A DNA stretch of 64,000 nucleotides from assembly GCA_003797895.1 (NCBI GenBank), contig RKQB01000009.1, forward strand, positions 124,001 through 188,000, given 5' to 3'. This document shows positions 25,617 to 35,818 of the stretch, in pieces. The notes beneath the pieces are model-generated. The model did no database searches and was not told where the DNA came from. It saw only the letters and a list, made by a program, of their open reading frames with translations. The DNA comes from Cyclobacteriaceae bacterium YHN15. Its GTDB lineage: Bacteria > Bacteroidota > Bacteroidia > Cytophagales > Cyclobacteriaceae. A program made the translations under genes and the position numbers. How positions within the stretch are numbered: the stretch's first letter is position 1; each line of letters opens with the position of its first letter.

Positions 25617-28019
25617 ATGATAAGAGCGTACAATTTTATTCTCTTTTTCATCCTATTCATAAGCGCCTGTAGAAAAGAAGACTCATGGTCAGATTTTTCT
25701 TCATTGCTTGTGGATGTTGAGAGTATAAATGGAAATCCGGAATACCTTTCAAGTCCATTTGTAACTGCAGGGGATAGGGTTTATATGGTGGGCCACCAAG
25801 ACGGAAGTTTCCCTGATTTAGGATGGCATGTTCAGGGGGAAATGGGGGGAATTTGGAATCACCCGATAAAACTAATGGATGGTTTTACAGCAGCTATCCG
25901 AACAGGAGAAAGGTCTTATTGCCTGGATAAAGCGGATGAATTCATCAATTATCCTTTCGCGAATAAGCATAGATATTCAAAATCAGTACCTGGAATACTT
26001 ATTACAAGATTTCAATTTGTACCTGATAATCAGCAGTGTATCGTCATTGAATTCACATTTGAAAATGTGGATAATTCCAAAAAGCAAATTGAATTTGAAT
26101 TTACGGGACATACTGACCTTATGCCTGTTTGGCTAGGTGAACGGGCAGGTATAATAGATGATGTGGATAACTTGACTATTGATGAAGAAAGGATGGCCTG
26201 GAGAGGAAAGGATGAAAGGAATGAATGGTACGTTTTATTTGGTTCTGATCAAAAAGCCAAAATGATTGAAGGCCCTTCTTCTATCTGCAATTATTCCCCC
26301 CAAGGAAATGGAAAAGAAGGAAGACTCAACTACAATATAACCCTTCCGGAAAATGGAACAAGATCCGTTCGTTTTATTATTGCTGGTTCCTATTTAAACC
26401 AAAAAGAGGTTGAAAAAACCTATGATATGCTCCTAAATCATTCTGAAAACTTCCTGAAGGAAAAGAGAAATCATTACGAGCAGATTGCTTCCAAAGCAAA
26501 ATTGACTATAGATGACAAACAACTGCAGAAAGCTTACGAATGGGTAAAATATAATACAGAATGGTTGGTCAGGGAAGTTCCTGAGATTGGAAGAGGGCTT
26601 GGTGCGGGTATGCCGGATTACCCTTGGTGGTTTGGGGTAGATAATGAATATGCACTTAAAGGAGCCATTGCAACAGGCAGAAAAGATCTGGTATATAAAA
26701 CAATTGAACTTATCCACAAGCTTTCTGAAACCAATGGGAATGGGAAAATTGTGCATGAAGTGAGTACGAACGGTGTGGTTTTCAATCCCGGTAATATTAA
26801 TGAAACGCCTCAATTTGCCTCATTAATCTGGTGGGTTTACCAATGGACAGGAGATAAGGATTTTTTATCACAATATTACCCGACCATAGTCGACGGTCTC
26901 AAATGGCTCATGGAAGAAAATGATAAGGATAATAATTTATTTCCTGATGGTTATGGTATGATGGAAATACATGGCCTGGAATCAGAAATGATAGATGTGG
27001 CCTCTTACACCCAAAAAGCATTTGAAGACGCTGCAAAAATGGCTTTCGAAATGGGGGAAAAAGAAAGAGCTGAAAGTTATCAACAAACTGCCTTTAATTT
27101 AAAAGAAAAAATAAATAAAGAATTTTGGGTGGAAGAATTCAGCTCTTTCGCAGATTTTATAGGTACAACTACCGAAGCCCTACATTTAATCGATGCCGCA
27201 ATAATCAGAGCTGACACCTTGAATAAACCTTGGGCGGTGGAGGAGTTAAAAGCCACCAAGAGAAAGTTATCCACATATCCTAAAAATAAAAAACAGGGAT
27301 TTGTCATTTTCCACAACTGGGTAGTGAACACTCCTATGGAGATGAAAATTGCAGACCAGGAAAAAGCCATCAGGGCATTGGACAAAGGAAGCCGGTTTGT
27401 AAACCCCTTTGGTGTATTTGTCACGGGTATTGACAGAGATGAGTCCTCAGAAATGGAGGATGGGTCTTTTTCAGGAAGTAAGGTGTTTTCCTATACCGGG
27501 GCTGTCATGACACTCCCAACCGGAGTACAGGCTATTGCCGAAAATAACTATGGAAGACCTGACAAAGCTTTGAATTATCTCCATAAGATGACACGTTCAT
27601 TTAGTTTTGCCTTACCTGGATCTATTTATGAGGTTTCCCCTGATTATGGAATGATGGCACAGGCCTGGAATCTCTATGCCTACGCTGTTCCCATCATTAC
27701 CCAATTTTTTGGCATTCAGCCGGAGGCCCATAATAAAGTTATCCACATAATGCCACTGCTTCCGGAATCCTGGAATAACTCCAAATTGGAAAATGTGCTG
27801 ATTGGCGACAATAAGATAGATATCGCTTTTGTTAAATCAACTCTTGGATTATCTGCTCAGATCATTCAAAATCAAAATGATTGGGAAATACATTTTAAAG
27901 TACCAAGGAAGGATTATGAACAAGTGATTCTGAATGGTAAGCACTTGGAAATTGGGGACAGTGAATGGATAGAGATTATATTGAATGAAAAATCAAATAC
28001 GATAGAATTATTAAAATAA
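25617..28019 (+). CDS. lipoprotein glycosidase of the (alpha/alpha)6-barrel debranching/trehalase type
   Basis: 800 aa. The N terminus carries a lipobox (LFISAC, Cys at about 18). The N-terminal third is beta-rich, starting around residue 30; from about 285 the chain becomes a helical toroid with repeated aromatic and acidic signatures: YPWWFGVDNEYALKG (near 330), LIWWVYQWTGDKDFL, the DGYGMMEIHG segment (about 440) and the closing YGMMAQAWNLYAYAVPIITQFFG. This fits the six-hairpin glycosidases (amylo-1,6-glucosidase, trehalase and GH63-like), which cleave alpha-glucosidic bonds by inversion. I cannot name the exact family or sugar. A surface lipoprotein position suits scavenging of external sugar. 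Five perfect DnaA-box 9-mers lie in it. Confidence 0.8.
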   Translation: MIRAYNFILFFILFISACRKEDSWSDFSSLLVDVESINGNPEYLSSPFVTAGDRVYMVGHQDGSFPDLGWHVQGEMGGIWNHPIKLMDGFTAAIRTGERSYCLDKADEFINYPFANKHRYSKSVPGILITRFQFVPDNQQCIVIEFTFENVDNSKKQIEFEFTGHTDLMPVWLGERAGIIDDVDNLTIDEERMAWRGKDERNEWYVLFGSDQKAKMIEGPSSICNYSPQGNGKEGRLNYNITLPENGTRSVRFIIAGSYLNQKEVEKTYDMLLNHSENFLKEKRNHYEQIASKAKLTIDDKQLQKAYEWVKYNTEWLVREVPEIGRGLGAGMPDYPWWFGVDNEYALKGAIATGRKDLVYKTIELIHKLSETNGNGKIVHEVSTNGVVFNPGNINETPQFASLIWWVYQWTGDKDFLSQYYPTIVDGLKWLMEENDKDNNLFPDGYGMMEIHGLESEMIDVASYTQKAFEDAAKMAFEMGEKERAESYQQTAFNLKEKINKEFWVEEFSSFADFIGTTTEALHLIDAAIIRADTLNKPWAVEELKATKRKLSTYPKNKKQGFVIFHNWVVNTPMEMKIADQEKAIRALDKGSRFVNPFGVFVTGIDRDESSEMEDGSFSGSKVFSYTGAVMTLPTGVQAIAENNYGRPDKALNYLHKMTRSFSFALPGSIYEVSPDYGMMAQAWNLYAYAVPIITQFFGIQPEAHNKVIHIMPLLPESWNNSKLENVLIGDNKIDIAFVKSTLGLSAQIIQNQNDWEIHFKVPRKDYEQVILNGKHLEIGDSEWIEIILNEKSNTIELLK

Positions 28020-28039
28020 TCATAAGAATATTCAATGTT

Positions 28040-28071
28040 TTGATAGTTTTGCTTTTGAAACCTTAATTTTG
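28040..28071 (+). promoter_or_regulatory. Bacteroidota-type promoter of the 28097 gene
   Basis: TTG at 28040-28042, 21 bases of spacer, then TAATTTTG at 28064-28071. This matches the TTG ... TAnnTTTG pattern; the start codon is 25 bases further on. Confidence 0.55.
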
Positions 28072-28096
28072 CACACAAATCTTTTAAGATTGGTAT

Positions 28097-28606
28097 ATGA
28101 AAGTTCCCAAAATCCGTCTCTTCTTTTTTCGAATTAACTTCTGGGACAGGATTATAGAAATCCTTGGGTTTTCGGCATTGGTGATTTTATGGGTAATGAC
28201 TTACCATTACCAACATCTTGGAGCGGAATTAATGCCGGAAGACTATGACTTTTTTCAAAACCCAAGTGAATATTGGGCAAGCAAAATGACTTATAGTATT
28301 CCGGTGATAGCCACCATTCTTTATTTGGGAATAACTATTTACAATACCAAAACGAGATACACGGATTACCCAATTAATGAAAATCCCGAAAAGGCCGAGA
28401 AATTATCCCAAATCAACCAGAAACTTTGGAGATGGTTGAAATTCATGCTCATCTTAATGTTTTTATTGATAGAATACTTTTCTTTTCACAGTGGCTCGGG
28501 CTTTGGAACAGGTGTTCCAAAATGGTTTATGGTGGCATTCCCATTAATGCTTTTTGGACCGGTAATCTATTTTTTTATTGAATTCTCTCAAAACCAATTG
28601 GAATGA
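28097..28606 (+). CDS. uncharacterised membrane protein
   Basis: 169 aa with about four predicted membrane segments (about residues 20-38, 67-85, 115-133, 145-163). The periplasmic or cytoplasmic loop between the first two contains MPEDYDFFQNPSEYWASKM, faintly like the DUF1648 family (which has a W..K in that place), but I am not confident. No function. It ends 2 bases before the convergent DUF5916 gene. Confidence 0.65.
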   Translation: MKVPKIRLFFFRINFWDRIIEILGFSALVILWVMTYHYQHLGAELMPEDYDFFQNPSEYWASKMTYSIPVIATILYLGITIYNTKTRYTDYPINENPEKAEKLSQINQKLWRWLKFMLILMFLLIEYFSFHSGSGFGTGVPKWFMVAFPLMLFGPVIYFFIEFSQNQLE

Positions 28607-28608
28607 CT

Positions 28609-30825
28609 TTAAATATTGAACCAATAGTTCAGTTTCATGATAAGTGATCTTTGCTTTGGCATAAAAGTAGAAGGGAAATAGTTGTCGGTATATACTATGA
28701 AAAAGTCAGATACAGGAGCATAACGCCATTGAAGTCTAGTGTTGATATTCAGGTTATCAATTTGATTATTGTATTGTACGAAAGTTGTCCAAAATAAACT
28801 TTTTGTAAAGGTCAGGTCAATCCTTGGACCTATAAGAAACAAATCCGCTGAGTTTTGGGGTTCAGGGAGCCTGATGTTATTGTAACTGAAGTTCATGGAA
28901 ATATTAGCCAAGTAACCCATTCTGTAATTCATGGTACCTCCTATTGATTTAATATTCCCGGTAAAATATTCTCCAAAGTCCCCTCTTAAAGTCAAATAAA
29001 GTGTTTTTCTGGCATTACCCATATATCTAAACCCCAGGAAAGTATTTCTGTAATCAGTACCACTTTCCAAGGGTATTCCCCCTGTTCGGGTAGGGTCAAA
29101 AGATGCAAACAGGTAAGTGTACCTATTGCTTAAATTAACAGTAAGTCTGGAAAGAGACTGAAATTGAACAGAATAATAGGCGGAATGTAGCTCATCTGTA
29201 ATCCCTAAAGTTTCATTCCACAAAACCTCGCTTTCAACTCCGGGACCATGTCGATTAATAAACCTTGAAACAGGAAAAAAAAGATATTCAAATTTTGAAG
29301 CTATTCTTTGATAATCTCTTCTTGGAGTAAAACCAACTTCAGGGTTAAAGTTTTCCCCAATATTTGAATAGGCCAAACTTGCTGTCATGTGTATATCGTT
29401 ATAATTCAGCTGCCCATGTAGCGCATTTGAATTTTCGGGATTTTCATACTCTAAGGTCTTGTGAAAGAAAAATTTTCCAGTCCATCTATTGTCCTCGGAG
29501 GCTAAATTATAATCAACCCCCACCAACCTATTGTATTGAGTAGGGTTAAAAAGGGGTAAGCTCCCCTCAGCGTTTAATGTTTCCCTATCAATTAAGATAA
29601 GGCCTACATTTGAACGGGAAAACACCTTTTTTTGTAAAGCCGCCACCGTAAAATTTTTACCCGCAATTCCTCTTGAATCATCTGTAGCCGTTTGCATGTT
29701 CATCAATCCAATTCTCCAATCTTCATTCAACTTTCCGCTTAACCTCCCCCCGAATAAAATTTGATTTTGAACATTTTGACCCGTGGTCTCATCTCTGTCA
29801 ACGCCGATTCTTCTGGAGAAAAAAGGGCGGACATTTAAGGTCCCAAAATCAGCAAAAAGGTCGGCATTTTCCAAAAAAAACTGTCTCCTCTCAGGAAAGA
29901 ATATTTCAAAACGGTCAAGGTTGGTCACTTGTTCATCAACTTCAACTTGGGAAAAATCAGGATTGACTGTCAGATCCAAATTCAAAGCAGGCCCAACGCT
30001 TATTTTTGCATCACCGCCGAATGTAGGTTTTACCGGATTGGATGTCTCTTCTATAAAGTTCCTATCCGTGGCTATAGCGGCATAAGGAATTAGGGATAGA
30101 TTAGCTCCCTCCTTTTTTAGAGGTTCAGAAAAGATCAATTTTCTGGTAAATGCCAGAGCAATTACCGAGAAATTTCTGGGAATTGGAGTCCAGGTACTTC
30201 GCTCGTTATATTCACTGTCAATCCTATAAAAATTGACATTCCAATTTGAAGCACCATCATTATACCTCAATGTGGAAAAAGGAATTGCTGCCTCAACAAT
30301 CCAATGATCTTCATAAATTTTGGCTGAAGAATACCACTTATTGTCCCAAGCAAGATTAAGATCTGTCTGTTGCATACCCCCATTAGCAATCAACGATTCG
30401 CGTTGAACCCCATAAGGATTGACTCCAAATTGAAAAGCATTGGTATTATCATTGAAAGTATCGAAAACGAAACTTATCCCATCATTTTGTTCTCCCCTAT
30501 AATCTCTTCTCAATGAGGTGCTGATATATTTATCCCTTGGGCCAAGATTATACATTACTGCGGCTATGTAAATGAATTTCTCATCATAAACAATCCTTAC
30601 TTTTGATTGAACTTTGGCAAGAGAAGTATCAGAAGGAAAAAATTGGTAAAAGTCAGTAGCCCAATTCCCTTCTTCCCAAACGGATTCATCCAGCACCCCA
30701 TCTAAATTGATCGGTATGTTTATTTTATCTGCTATCAATGCAGGATATTTATATGCAATATCTTCCTGTTGAGCTGAAACAGAAAAACAAAAAAGAAAAA
30801 AGAAAATTGTAATTAAAGGCTTCAT
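28609..30825 (-). CDS. DUF5916 outer-membrane protein with a CBM9-like domain
   Basis: 738 aa, signal peptide MKPLITIFFFLFCFSVSAQ. Residues about 30-215 match the carbohydrate-binding-module-9-like domain found at the start of DUF5916 proteins (DGVLDESVWEEGNWATDFYQF ... RIVYDEKFIYIAAVM). From about 240 the chain is a beta-rich barrel with alternating hydrophobic residues (NPDFSQVEVDEQ, FPERRQFFLENADLF, RRIGVDRDE) and ends in an aromatic residue-rich strand. DUF5916 proteins are outer-membrane barrels of unknown function, often near peptidase or sugar-import genes. Single-gene unit. Confidence 0.85.
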   Translation of the reverse strand: MKPLITIFFFLFCFSVSAQQEDIAYKYPALIADKINIPINLDGVLDESVWEEGNWATDFYQFFPSDTSLAKVQSKVRIVYDEKFIYIAAVMYNLGPRDKYISTSLRRDYRGEQNDGISFVFDTFNDNTNAFQFGVNPYGVQRESLIANGGMQQTDLNLAWDNKWYSSAKIYEDHWIVEAAIPFSTLRYNDGASNWNVNFYRIDSEYNERSTWTPIPRNFSVIALAFTRKLIFSEPLKKEGANLSLIPYAAIATDRNFIEETSNPVKPTFGGDAKISVGPALNLDLTVNPDFSQVEVDEQVTNLDRFEIFFPERRQFFLENADLFADFGTLNVRPFFSRRIGVDRDETTGQNVQNQILFGGRLSGKLNEDWRIGLMNMQTATDDSRGIAGKNFTVAALQKKVFSRSNVGLILIDRETLNAEGSLPLFNPTQYNRLVGVDYNLASEDNRWTGKFFFHKTLEYENPENSNALHGQLNYNDIHMTASLAYSNIGENFNPEVGFTPRRDYQRIASKFEYLFFPVSRFINRHGPGVESEVLWNETLGITDELHSAYYSVQFQSLSRLTVNLSNRYTYLFASFDPTRTGGIPLESGTDYRNTFLGFRYMGNARKTLYLTLRGDFGEYFTGNIKSIGGTMNYRMGYLANISMNFSYNNIRLPEPQNSADLFLIGPRIDLTFTKSLFWTTFVQYNNQIDNLNINTRLQWRYAPVSDFFIVYTDNYFPSTFMPKQRSLIMKLNYWFNI

Positions 30826-30943
30826 TTAGGAAATGAGAATATTTCCCAAAATAGACATTATGCAATGGCTGTTTTTATTGGAATTATATCAATGGTAAAA
30901 TTCTGGTTTAACTTCTAAAATTGATATAAATAACGACAAAAAA

Positions 30944-31366
30944 TTAAAGCCCCATTGCTGTTAGGATCAATTTCCTAGGACCTCCATGATTTCGGAATTC
31001 ACATAAATAAATGCCTTGCCAGGTACCCAGCATCAGTTTACCATGACCTATAGGAATCTGCAAACTGCTTCCGAAAATGCTGCTTTTTAAATGTGCTGGC
31101 ATATCATCCGGCCCCTCATAATCATGGATAAATTTCGAATAAGTTTCTGGTATAATGTCATTTATAAATGTTTCAAAATCTTTTCTTACAGTCGGGTCTG
31201 CATTTTCATTGATCGTTAAGCCTGCTGATGTATGCTGTATAAAAATATTCAAAATACCTGTCTCAATAGATTCTAGCTGAGGAAATTCATTTATTATCAC
31301 ATCGGTAATGATATGAAAACCCCGAGGGTAAGGTCTCAGCTTTATGGATTTTTGATAACACTTCAT
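30944..31366 (-). CDS. yjbQ: YjbQ family (UPF0047) secondary thiamine-phosphate synthase-like protein
   Basis: 140 aa. Family signatures are visible: IFIQHTSAGLTINENADPTVRKDFE (His, Thr, Asn and Asp conserved), HDYEGPDDMPAHLKSS and the C-terminal LGTWQGIYLCEFRNHGGPRK. The family rescues thiamine auxotrophs in E. coli, which is the basis of the name. It starts 1 base after the stop of radA, so it is the last gene of the polA-radA-yjbQ operon. Confidence 0.88.
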   Translation of the reverse strand: MKCYQKSIKLRPYPRGFHIITDVIINEFPQLESIETGILNIFIQHTSAGLTINENADPTVRKDFETFINDIIPETYSKFIHDYEGPDDMPAHLKSSIFGSSLQIPIGHGKLMLGTWQGIYLCEFRNHGGPRKLILTAMGL

Positions 31367-31367
31367 A

Positions 31368-32747
31368 TCAAATTGAAAATATTACCTGATACATCTCATC
31401 CAACTTAACTATCGGAATGATTTTAATGGTATACTTATCCACATCAAGACCTTTTATAGCATATTTTGATACCATAATCCTTTTAAATCCTAATTTCTCT
31501 GCTTCGGCAATACGATTATCCACACGATGAACGGCTCTTATTTCTCCACCCAATCCAACTTCTCCTGCAAAACACAAATCGTTTGGTACTGCATTGTCTT
31601 CATAAGATGAAATCAAAGAGGCACAAACAGCCAAATCCAAAGCCGGATCATCTACCCTTAAGCCACCTGCAACATTGAGAAAGACATCCTGTTGACCCAA
31701 GCGCATGCCGCCTCTTTTCTCTAATACAGCCAATAACATATTCAATCTTTTCGCGTCATATCCTGTGCTGCTTCTTTGGGGGGTACCATAGGTGGCTGGA
31801 CTTACCAATGATTGGATTTCAATCAATAAGGGTCTATTTCCTTCCATCATTGCCCCAATAGCTACCCCATTCAGGATTTCTTCCCTCTGGGTCAACAAAA
31901 TTTCAGAAGGATTGGCAACTTGTCTCAACCCATCAGAACGCATTTCATAAATTCCCAATTCATTGGTTGACCCAAACCTGTTTTTTGAAGTACGTAAAAT
32001 CCTATAGGATAAATGTCTGTCCCCTTCGAACTGTAATACTGTATCCACCATATGCTCCAACACCTTGGGACCTGCAATAGACCCGTCTTTTGTAATATGT
32101 CCTATCAAAAATACGGGAGTGCCCGTTTCCTTTGCAAACCGCATCAGTTCAGCAGTACATTCCCTTACCTGGGAAACTGATCCTGCTGCAGATTCCACAT
32201 ATTTACTGTGCAAGGTTTGAATGGAATCGATTACCAATACCGCTGGATCCAATTGGCCGATCTGCTCAAAAATATTTTGGGTATTTGTCTCCGAAAGCAC
32301 ATAGCAATTTTCAGAATGAACATTCATTCTTTCTGCCCTCATTTTTATCTGTGATTCACTTTCCTCCCCTGAAACATACAAAACCTTCAATGTGGATAAA
32401 GTCAAGGCTATCTGAAGCATTAAAGTGGATTTTCCTATACCTGGCTCACCCCCAATTAAGACCAAAGAGCCCGGCACTAATCCTCCTCCCAATACGCGGT
32501 CCAATTCTACATCTTTTGTGATGATTCTGGGCTGTTGCTCAAAATCAATGTCCTGAAGTTTTTTTGGCGAAACAGTTCTCTTTATTCTGCCCAAACCCTC
32601 ATTCCAGCCTCCACGGCCACTTTCTTCTTTGTGGATAAGCTCTTCGACGTAAGTATTCCACTCCCCGCAGGAAGGACATTTCCCTATCCATTTGGCACTT
32701 TCGGCCCCACAGCTTTGACAGAAAAATGAAGTCTTAATTTTTGCCAT
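31368..32747 (-). CDS. radA: DNA repair protein RadA
   Basis: 459 aa. A zinc finger at Cys10, Cys13, Cys24 and Cys27; a RecA-type ATPase with Walker A GGEPGIGKST (about 93-102) and the RadA-specific KNRFGSTNELGIYEM; and a C-terminal Lon-like domain (GGLRVDDPALDLAVCASLISS). RadA promotes branch migration during recombination. It is 22 bases after polA and 1 base before yjbQ. Four perfect DnaA-box 9-mers lie in it. Confidence 0.95.
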   Translation of the reverse strand: MAKIKTSFFCQSCGAESAKWIGKCPSCGEWNTYVEELIHKEESGRGGWNEGLGRIKRTVSPKKLQDIDFEQQPRIITKDVELDRVLGGGLVPGSLVLIGGEPGIGKSTLMLQIALTLSTLKVLYVSGEESESQIKMRAERMNVHSENCYVLSETNTQNIFEQIGQLDPAVLVIDSIQTLHSKYVESAAGSVSQVRECTAELMRFAKETGTPVFLIGHITKDGSIAGPKVLEHMVDTVLQFEGDRHLSYRILRTSKNRFGSTNELGIYEMRSDGLRQVANPSEILLTQREEILNGVAIGAMMEGNRPLLIEIQSLVSPATYGTPQRSSTGYDAKRLNMLLAVLEKRGGMRLGQQDVFLNVAGGLRVDDPALDLAVCASLISSYEDNAVPNDLCFAGEVGLGGEIRAVHRVDNRIAEAEKLGFKRIMVSKYAIKGLDVDKYTIKIIPIVKLDEMYQVIFSI

Positions 32748-32769
32748 TTTTGAACAATTACATTACGAA

Positions 32770-35580
32770 TTAGTGTGCTTCCAACCAATTTTCCCCAACT
32801 CCTGTTTCCACAACCAAAGGAACTTCAATTTTCACGGCGTTGGCCATGAGTTTTGGAATTTCTACCTTTAAGAGTTCCACTTCATCCTTGTGGGCATCAA
32901 AAACCAATTCATCATGAACCTGTAGAATCATTTTCGAAAGGAGTTTTTCCTTTTTCATCCAATGATGTACATTGATCATGGCAACTTTGATCAAATCGGC
33001 TGCAGACCCCTGAATGGGTGCATTGATGGCGTTACGTTCTGCAAAACCCCTCATGGTCATATTCCTGCTGTTAATATCCCTTAAATACCTCCTTCGGCCT
33101 AGAATCGTTTCTACATATTCATTTTTCCTTGCCTTTTCAATACATTCATCCATATAGGCCTTTACTGCAGGAAACTCCTTAAAATAAGCGTCAATTATTT
33201 CTTTGGCTTCGGTACGTGAAATATTCAAGCGTTGGGCAAGACCAAATGCAGAAATACCATAGATAATTCCAAAATTGGCTGTCTTTGCTTTTCTCCTCAT
33301 ATCAGAGCTTACCTCTTCAAGGGGAACCTGAAATATTTTTGCAGCCGTTGTAGCATGGATATCTCTTCCATTCTTAAAAGCCCCGATCATGGATGCGTCC
33401 TGGGAAAAAGCAGCCATAATCCTCAATTCTATCTGTGAATAATCCGCAGCCAAAAGCACATGATCTTTATCCCTCGGAACAAATGCTTTTCTTATTTCAC
33501 GCCCTCGCTCTGTTCTAATCGGAATATTCTGAAGATTTGGGTTAATAGAAGAAAGACGACCTGTTGCTGCTACAAATTGGTTATAAGTAGTATGTACCCT
33601 CCCTGTTTTCGGATTGATCATCGTCGGCAATGCATCTACATAGGTGGACTTCAATTTAACCATTTGCCTGTAGTCTAAGATTGCCTGTGCAATTTCATGT
33701 TCCCCAGCTAGTCTACTTAATACTTCTTCTCCTGTAGCAAACTGCCCTGTTTTGGTCTTTTTTGCTTTGGGATCCAATTTGAGTTTCAAAAATAAAACAT
33801 CACCCAACTGCTTGGGCGAAGCAAGGTTAAATTTTACACCTGCTAATTCATATACCTGCTTTTCTATTTCCTTACTTTCTTCCTCCAAAATTGTGGATAA
33901 CTCCGCCAAACTTGCAGTGTCAATTCTAACACCCTCAAATTCCATATCTGCCAACACTTCAATAAGTGGGTTTTCAACCTCATGAAGTAAATTCTCTAAA
34001 CCATTTGTTTTGATTAAGGGATCAAATTTTTGCTTGAGCTTCAAAGTGATATCCGCATCCTCTGCTGCGTAGGCCACTACCTCATCCACCTCAACATCCC
34101 TCATGTTCCCTTGATTTTTTCCCTTTTTTCCAATGAGGGATTCAATGGAAACCGGTTTATAATTCAGGTATTGCTGGGCCAACCAATCCATTGAATGTTT
34201 TCCTTCCGGTTCAATCAAATAATGGGCAAGCATGGTATCATAAAGCTTTCCTTTGACCTCCATACCATAATTTTTCAAAACCAAGATGTCATATTTAACA
34301 TTTTGCCCGATTTTCGAAATGGATTCATTCTCAAATACCTCTCTAAAGAATTCCAGTTTTTCCCTGGCCTTTTTTTGGTCACTTGGAAAGGGAATATAAA
34401 ATGCTTCTCCAACGACATAAGAAAAAGATAAACCAACCAATTCGGCCTCATTGGGGTTCAAAGAGGTGGTTTCAGTATCAAAACAAAATTCACTTTGCAA
34501 AATCAAAAAAGATATCAATTCCTTAATTGATGCTTCACCATCTACTTTATGGTAATCATGTGCTGTGGTCAATATACTATCATGCAAAACCGGATCAGGA
34601 ATGGGGACCTCTTCAACAATTGACTCCTCCTTTTGCTGATCCATTCCTGAAAATAAGCCCAATTGCTCTGAAACCCTTGCCTGAGGTTTTTTCATCTTTT
34701 CTCCAAAAACCCTTTGGGTGAGTGTACGAAACTCCAGTTCTGCAAAAATTGTCTTTAACTTTTCCTCATCCGGCCCATCATACCTCAAAGCCACTTCATC
34801 GAATTCTACAGGCACATCAATTTTAATAGTAGCTAATTCTTTAGATAGTAAGCCTTGTTGGGCAAAGTTTTCTACATTTTCCTTTTGTTTACCCTTGAGT
34901 TTGTCTGTGTTTTTCAACAATTCCTCAATTGTGCCAAATTCTTTGAGTAATTTTACTGCTGTTTTTTCCCCTATTCCGGGAATTCCGGGGATGTTATCCA
35001 CTGCATCACCCATAAGCCCAAGGATGTCCCTTACTTGGTCCACATGCTCTATATCCCATTTTGCGCAAACCTCCTTTGGCCCCATGATATCCACCCCATT
35101 CCCCATAAAAGCAGGCTTATAAAGAAATATATGGTCCTCCACAATCTGACCGTAATCTTTGTCAGGGGTCATCATATACACCTCAAAACTTGTTCTCTCT
35201 GCTTTCTTGGCAATGGTACCTATAATATCATCTGCCTCATAACCGTCCAACTCCAAAACAGGTATATTGAATGCCTGAACAATTTGCTTCACCCAAGGAG
35301 TACCGATTTCTATATCTTCCGGCTGTTCCTGCCTGTTTGCTTTATATGCCTCAAACTGAGTATGTCTAAAAGTTGGTGCTTTTGTATCGAAGGCGACAGC
35401 AATATGGGTGGGCTTTTCCTTTTCTAAAACCTCCAATAAGGTGTTGGAAAAACCAAGCATAATACCGGTATTGAGACCTTTGGAATTGATACGAGGGTTC
35501 TTGCTGAAAGCAAAATGGGCCCTGTATATCAAAGCCATCGCATCCAGCAGAAAGAGTTTTTTATCTCCTTTTGAAGACAT
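32770..35580 (-). CDS. polA: DNA polymerase I
   Basis: 936 aa with all three domains intact. N-terminal 5'-3' flap exonuclease (DAMALIYRAHFAF; MMTPDKDYGQIV). 3'-5' proofreading exonuclease with its acidic set: FDTETTSLNPNEAELVG (Asp, Glu), KIGQNVKYDILV and YAAEDADITL; the metal-binding residues are present, so proofreading is probably active. C-terminal polymerase with DYSQIELRIMAAFS (metal A) and QVHDELVFDA (metal C). It repairs DNA and removes RNA primers. First gene of the polA-radA-yjbQ operon. A perfect DnaA-box 9-mer is at 33892. Confidence 0.97.
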   Translation of the reverse strand: MSSKGDKKLFLLDAMALIYRAHFAFSKNPRINSKGLNTGIMLGFSNTLLEVLEKEKPTHIAVAFDTKAPTFRHTQFEAYKANRQEQPEDIEIGTPWVKQIVQAFNIPVLELDGYEADDIIGTIAKKAERTSFEVYMMTPDKDYGQIVEDHIFLYKPAFMGNGVDIMGPKEVCAKWDIEHVDQVRDILGLMGDAVDNIPGIPGIGEKTAVKLLKEFGTIEELLKNTDKLKGKQKENVENFAQQGLLSKELATIKIDVPVEFDEVALRYDGPDEEKLKTIFAELEFRTLTQRVFGEKMKKPQARVSEQLGLFSGMDQQKEESIVEEVPIPDPVLHDSILTTAHDYHKVDGEASIKELISFLILQSEFCFDTETTSLNPNEAELVGLSFSYVVGEAFYIPFPSDQKKAREKLEFFREVFENESISKIGQNVKYDILVLKNYGMEVKGKLYDTMLAHYLIEPEGKHSMDWLAQQYLNYKPVSIESLIGKKGKNQGNMRDVEVDEVVAYAAEDADITLKLKQKFDPLIKTNGLENLLHEVENPLIEVLADMEFEGVRIDTASLAELSTILEEESKEIEKQVYELAGVKFNLASPKQLGDVLFLKLKLDPKAKKTKTGQFATGEEVLSRLAGEHEIAQAILDYRQMVKLKSTYVDALPTMINPKTGRVHTTYNQFVAATGRLSSINPNLQNIPIRTERGREIRKAFVPRDKDHVLLAADYSQIELRIMAAFSQDASMIGAFKNGRDIHATTAAKIFQVPLEEVSSDMRRKAKTANFGIIYGISAFGLAQRLNISRTEAKEIIDAYFKEFPAVKAYMDECIEKARKNEYVETILGRRRYLRDINSRNMTMRGFAERNAINAPIQGSAADLIKVAMINVHHWMKKEKLLSKMILQVHDELVFDAHKDEVELLKVEIPKLMANAVKIEVPLVVETGVGENWLEAH

Positions 35581-35757
35581 ATTTACTGGGTAGTTAATTG
35601 TTTTTTTATAATCAAAGGAAAAACTTTTTCCGAAGATGGGCTAAATTACAAATAATAATCAAAAGGAAAATCGGAAAAAAATCAATAAACTGTCTAACTT
35701 ACTATTGATATTCAAAGGAAAAGAACTTTGGTCTGATTATTGGTTTAATTCCGGTAA

Positions 35758-35786
35758 TTGAAGATTAAAAGTTATCAATACGTTTG
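35758..35786 (+). promoter_or_regulatory. Bacteroidota-type promoter of the 35819 gene
   Basis: TTG at 35758-35760, an 18-base spacer and TACGTTTG at 35779-35786: a good match to TTG ... TAnnTTTG. The start codon is 32 bases further on. The rest of the 238-base gap back to polA is AT-rich with no other gene visible. Confidence 0.65.
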
Positions 35787-35818
35787 TATTTCTTTATTAA
35801 CCAAAAAAATAAAAAATC

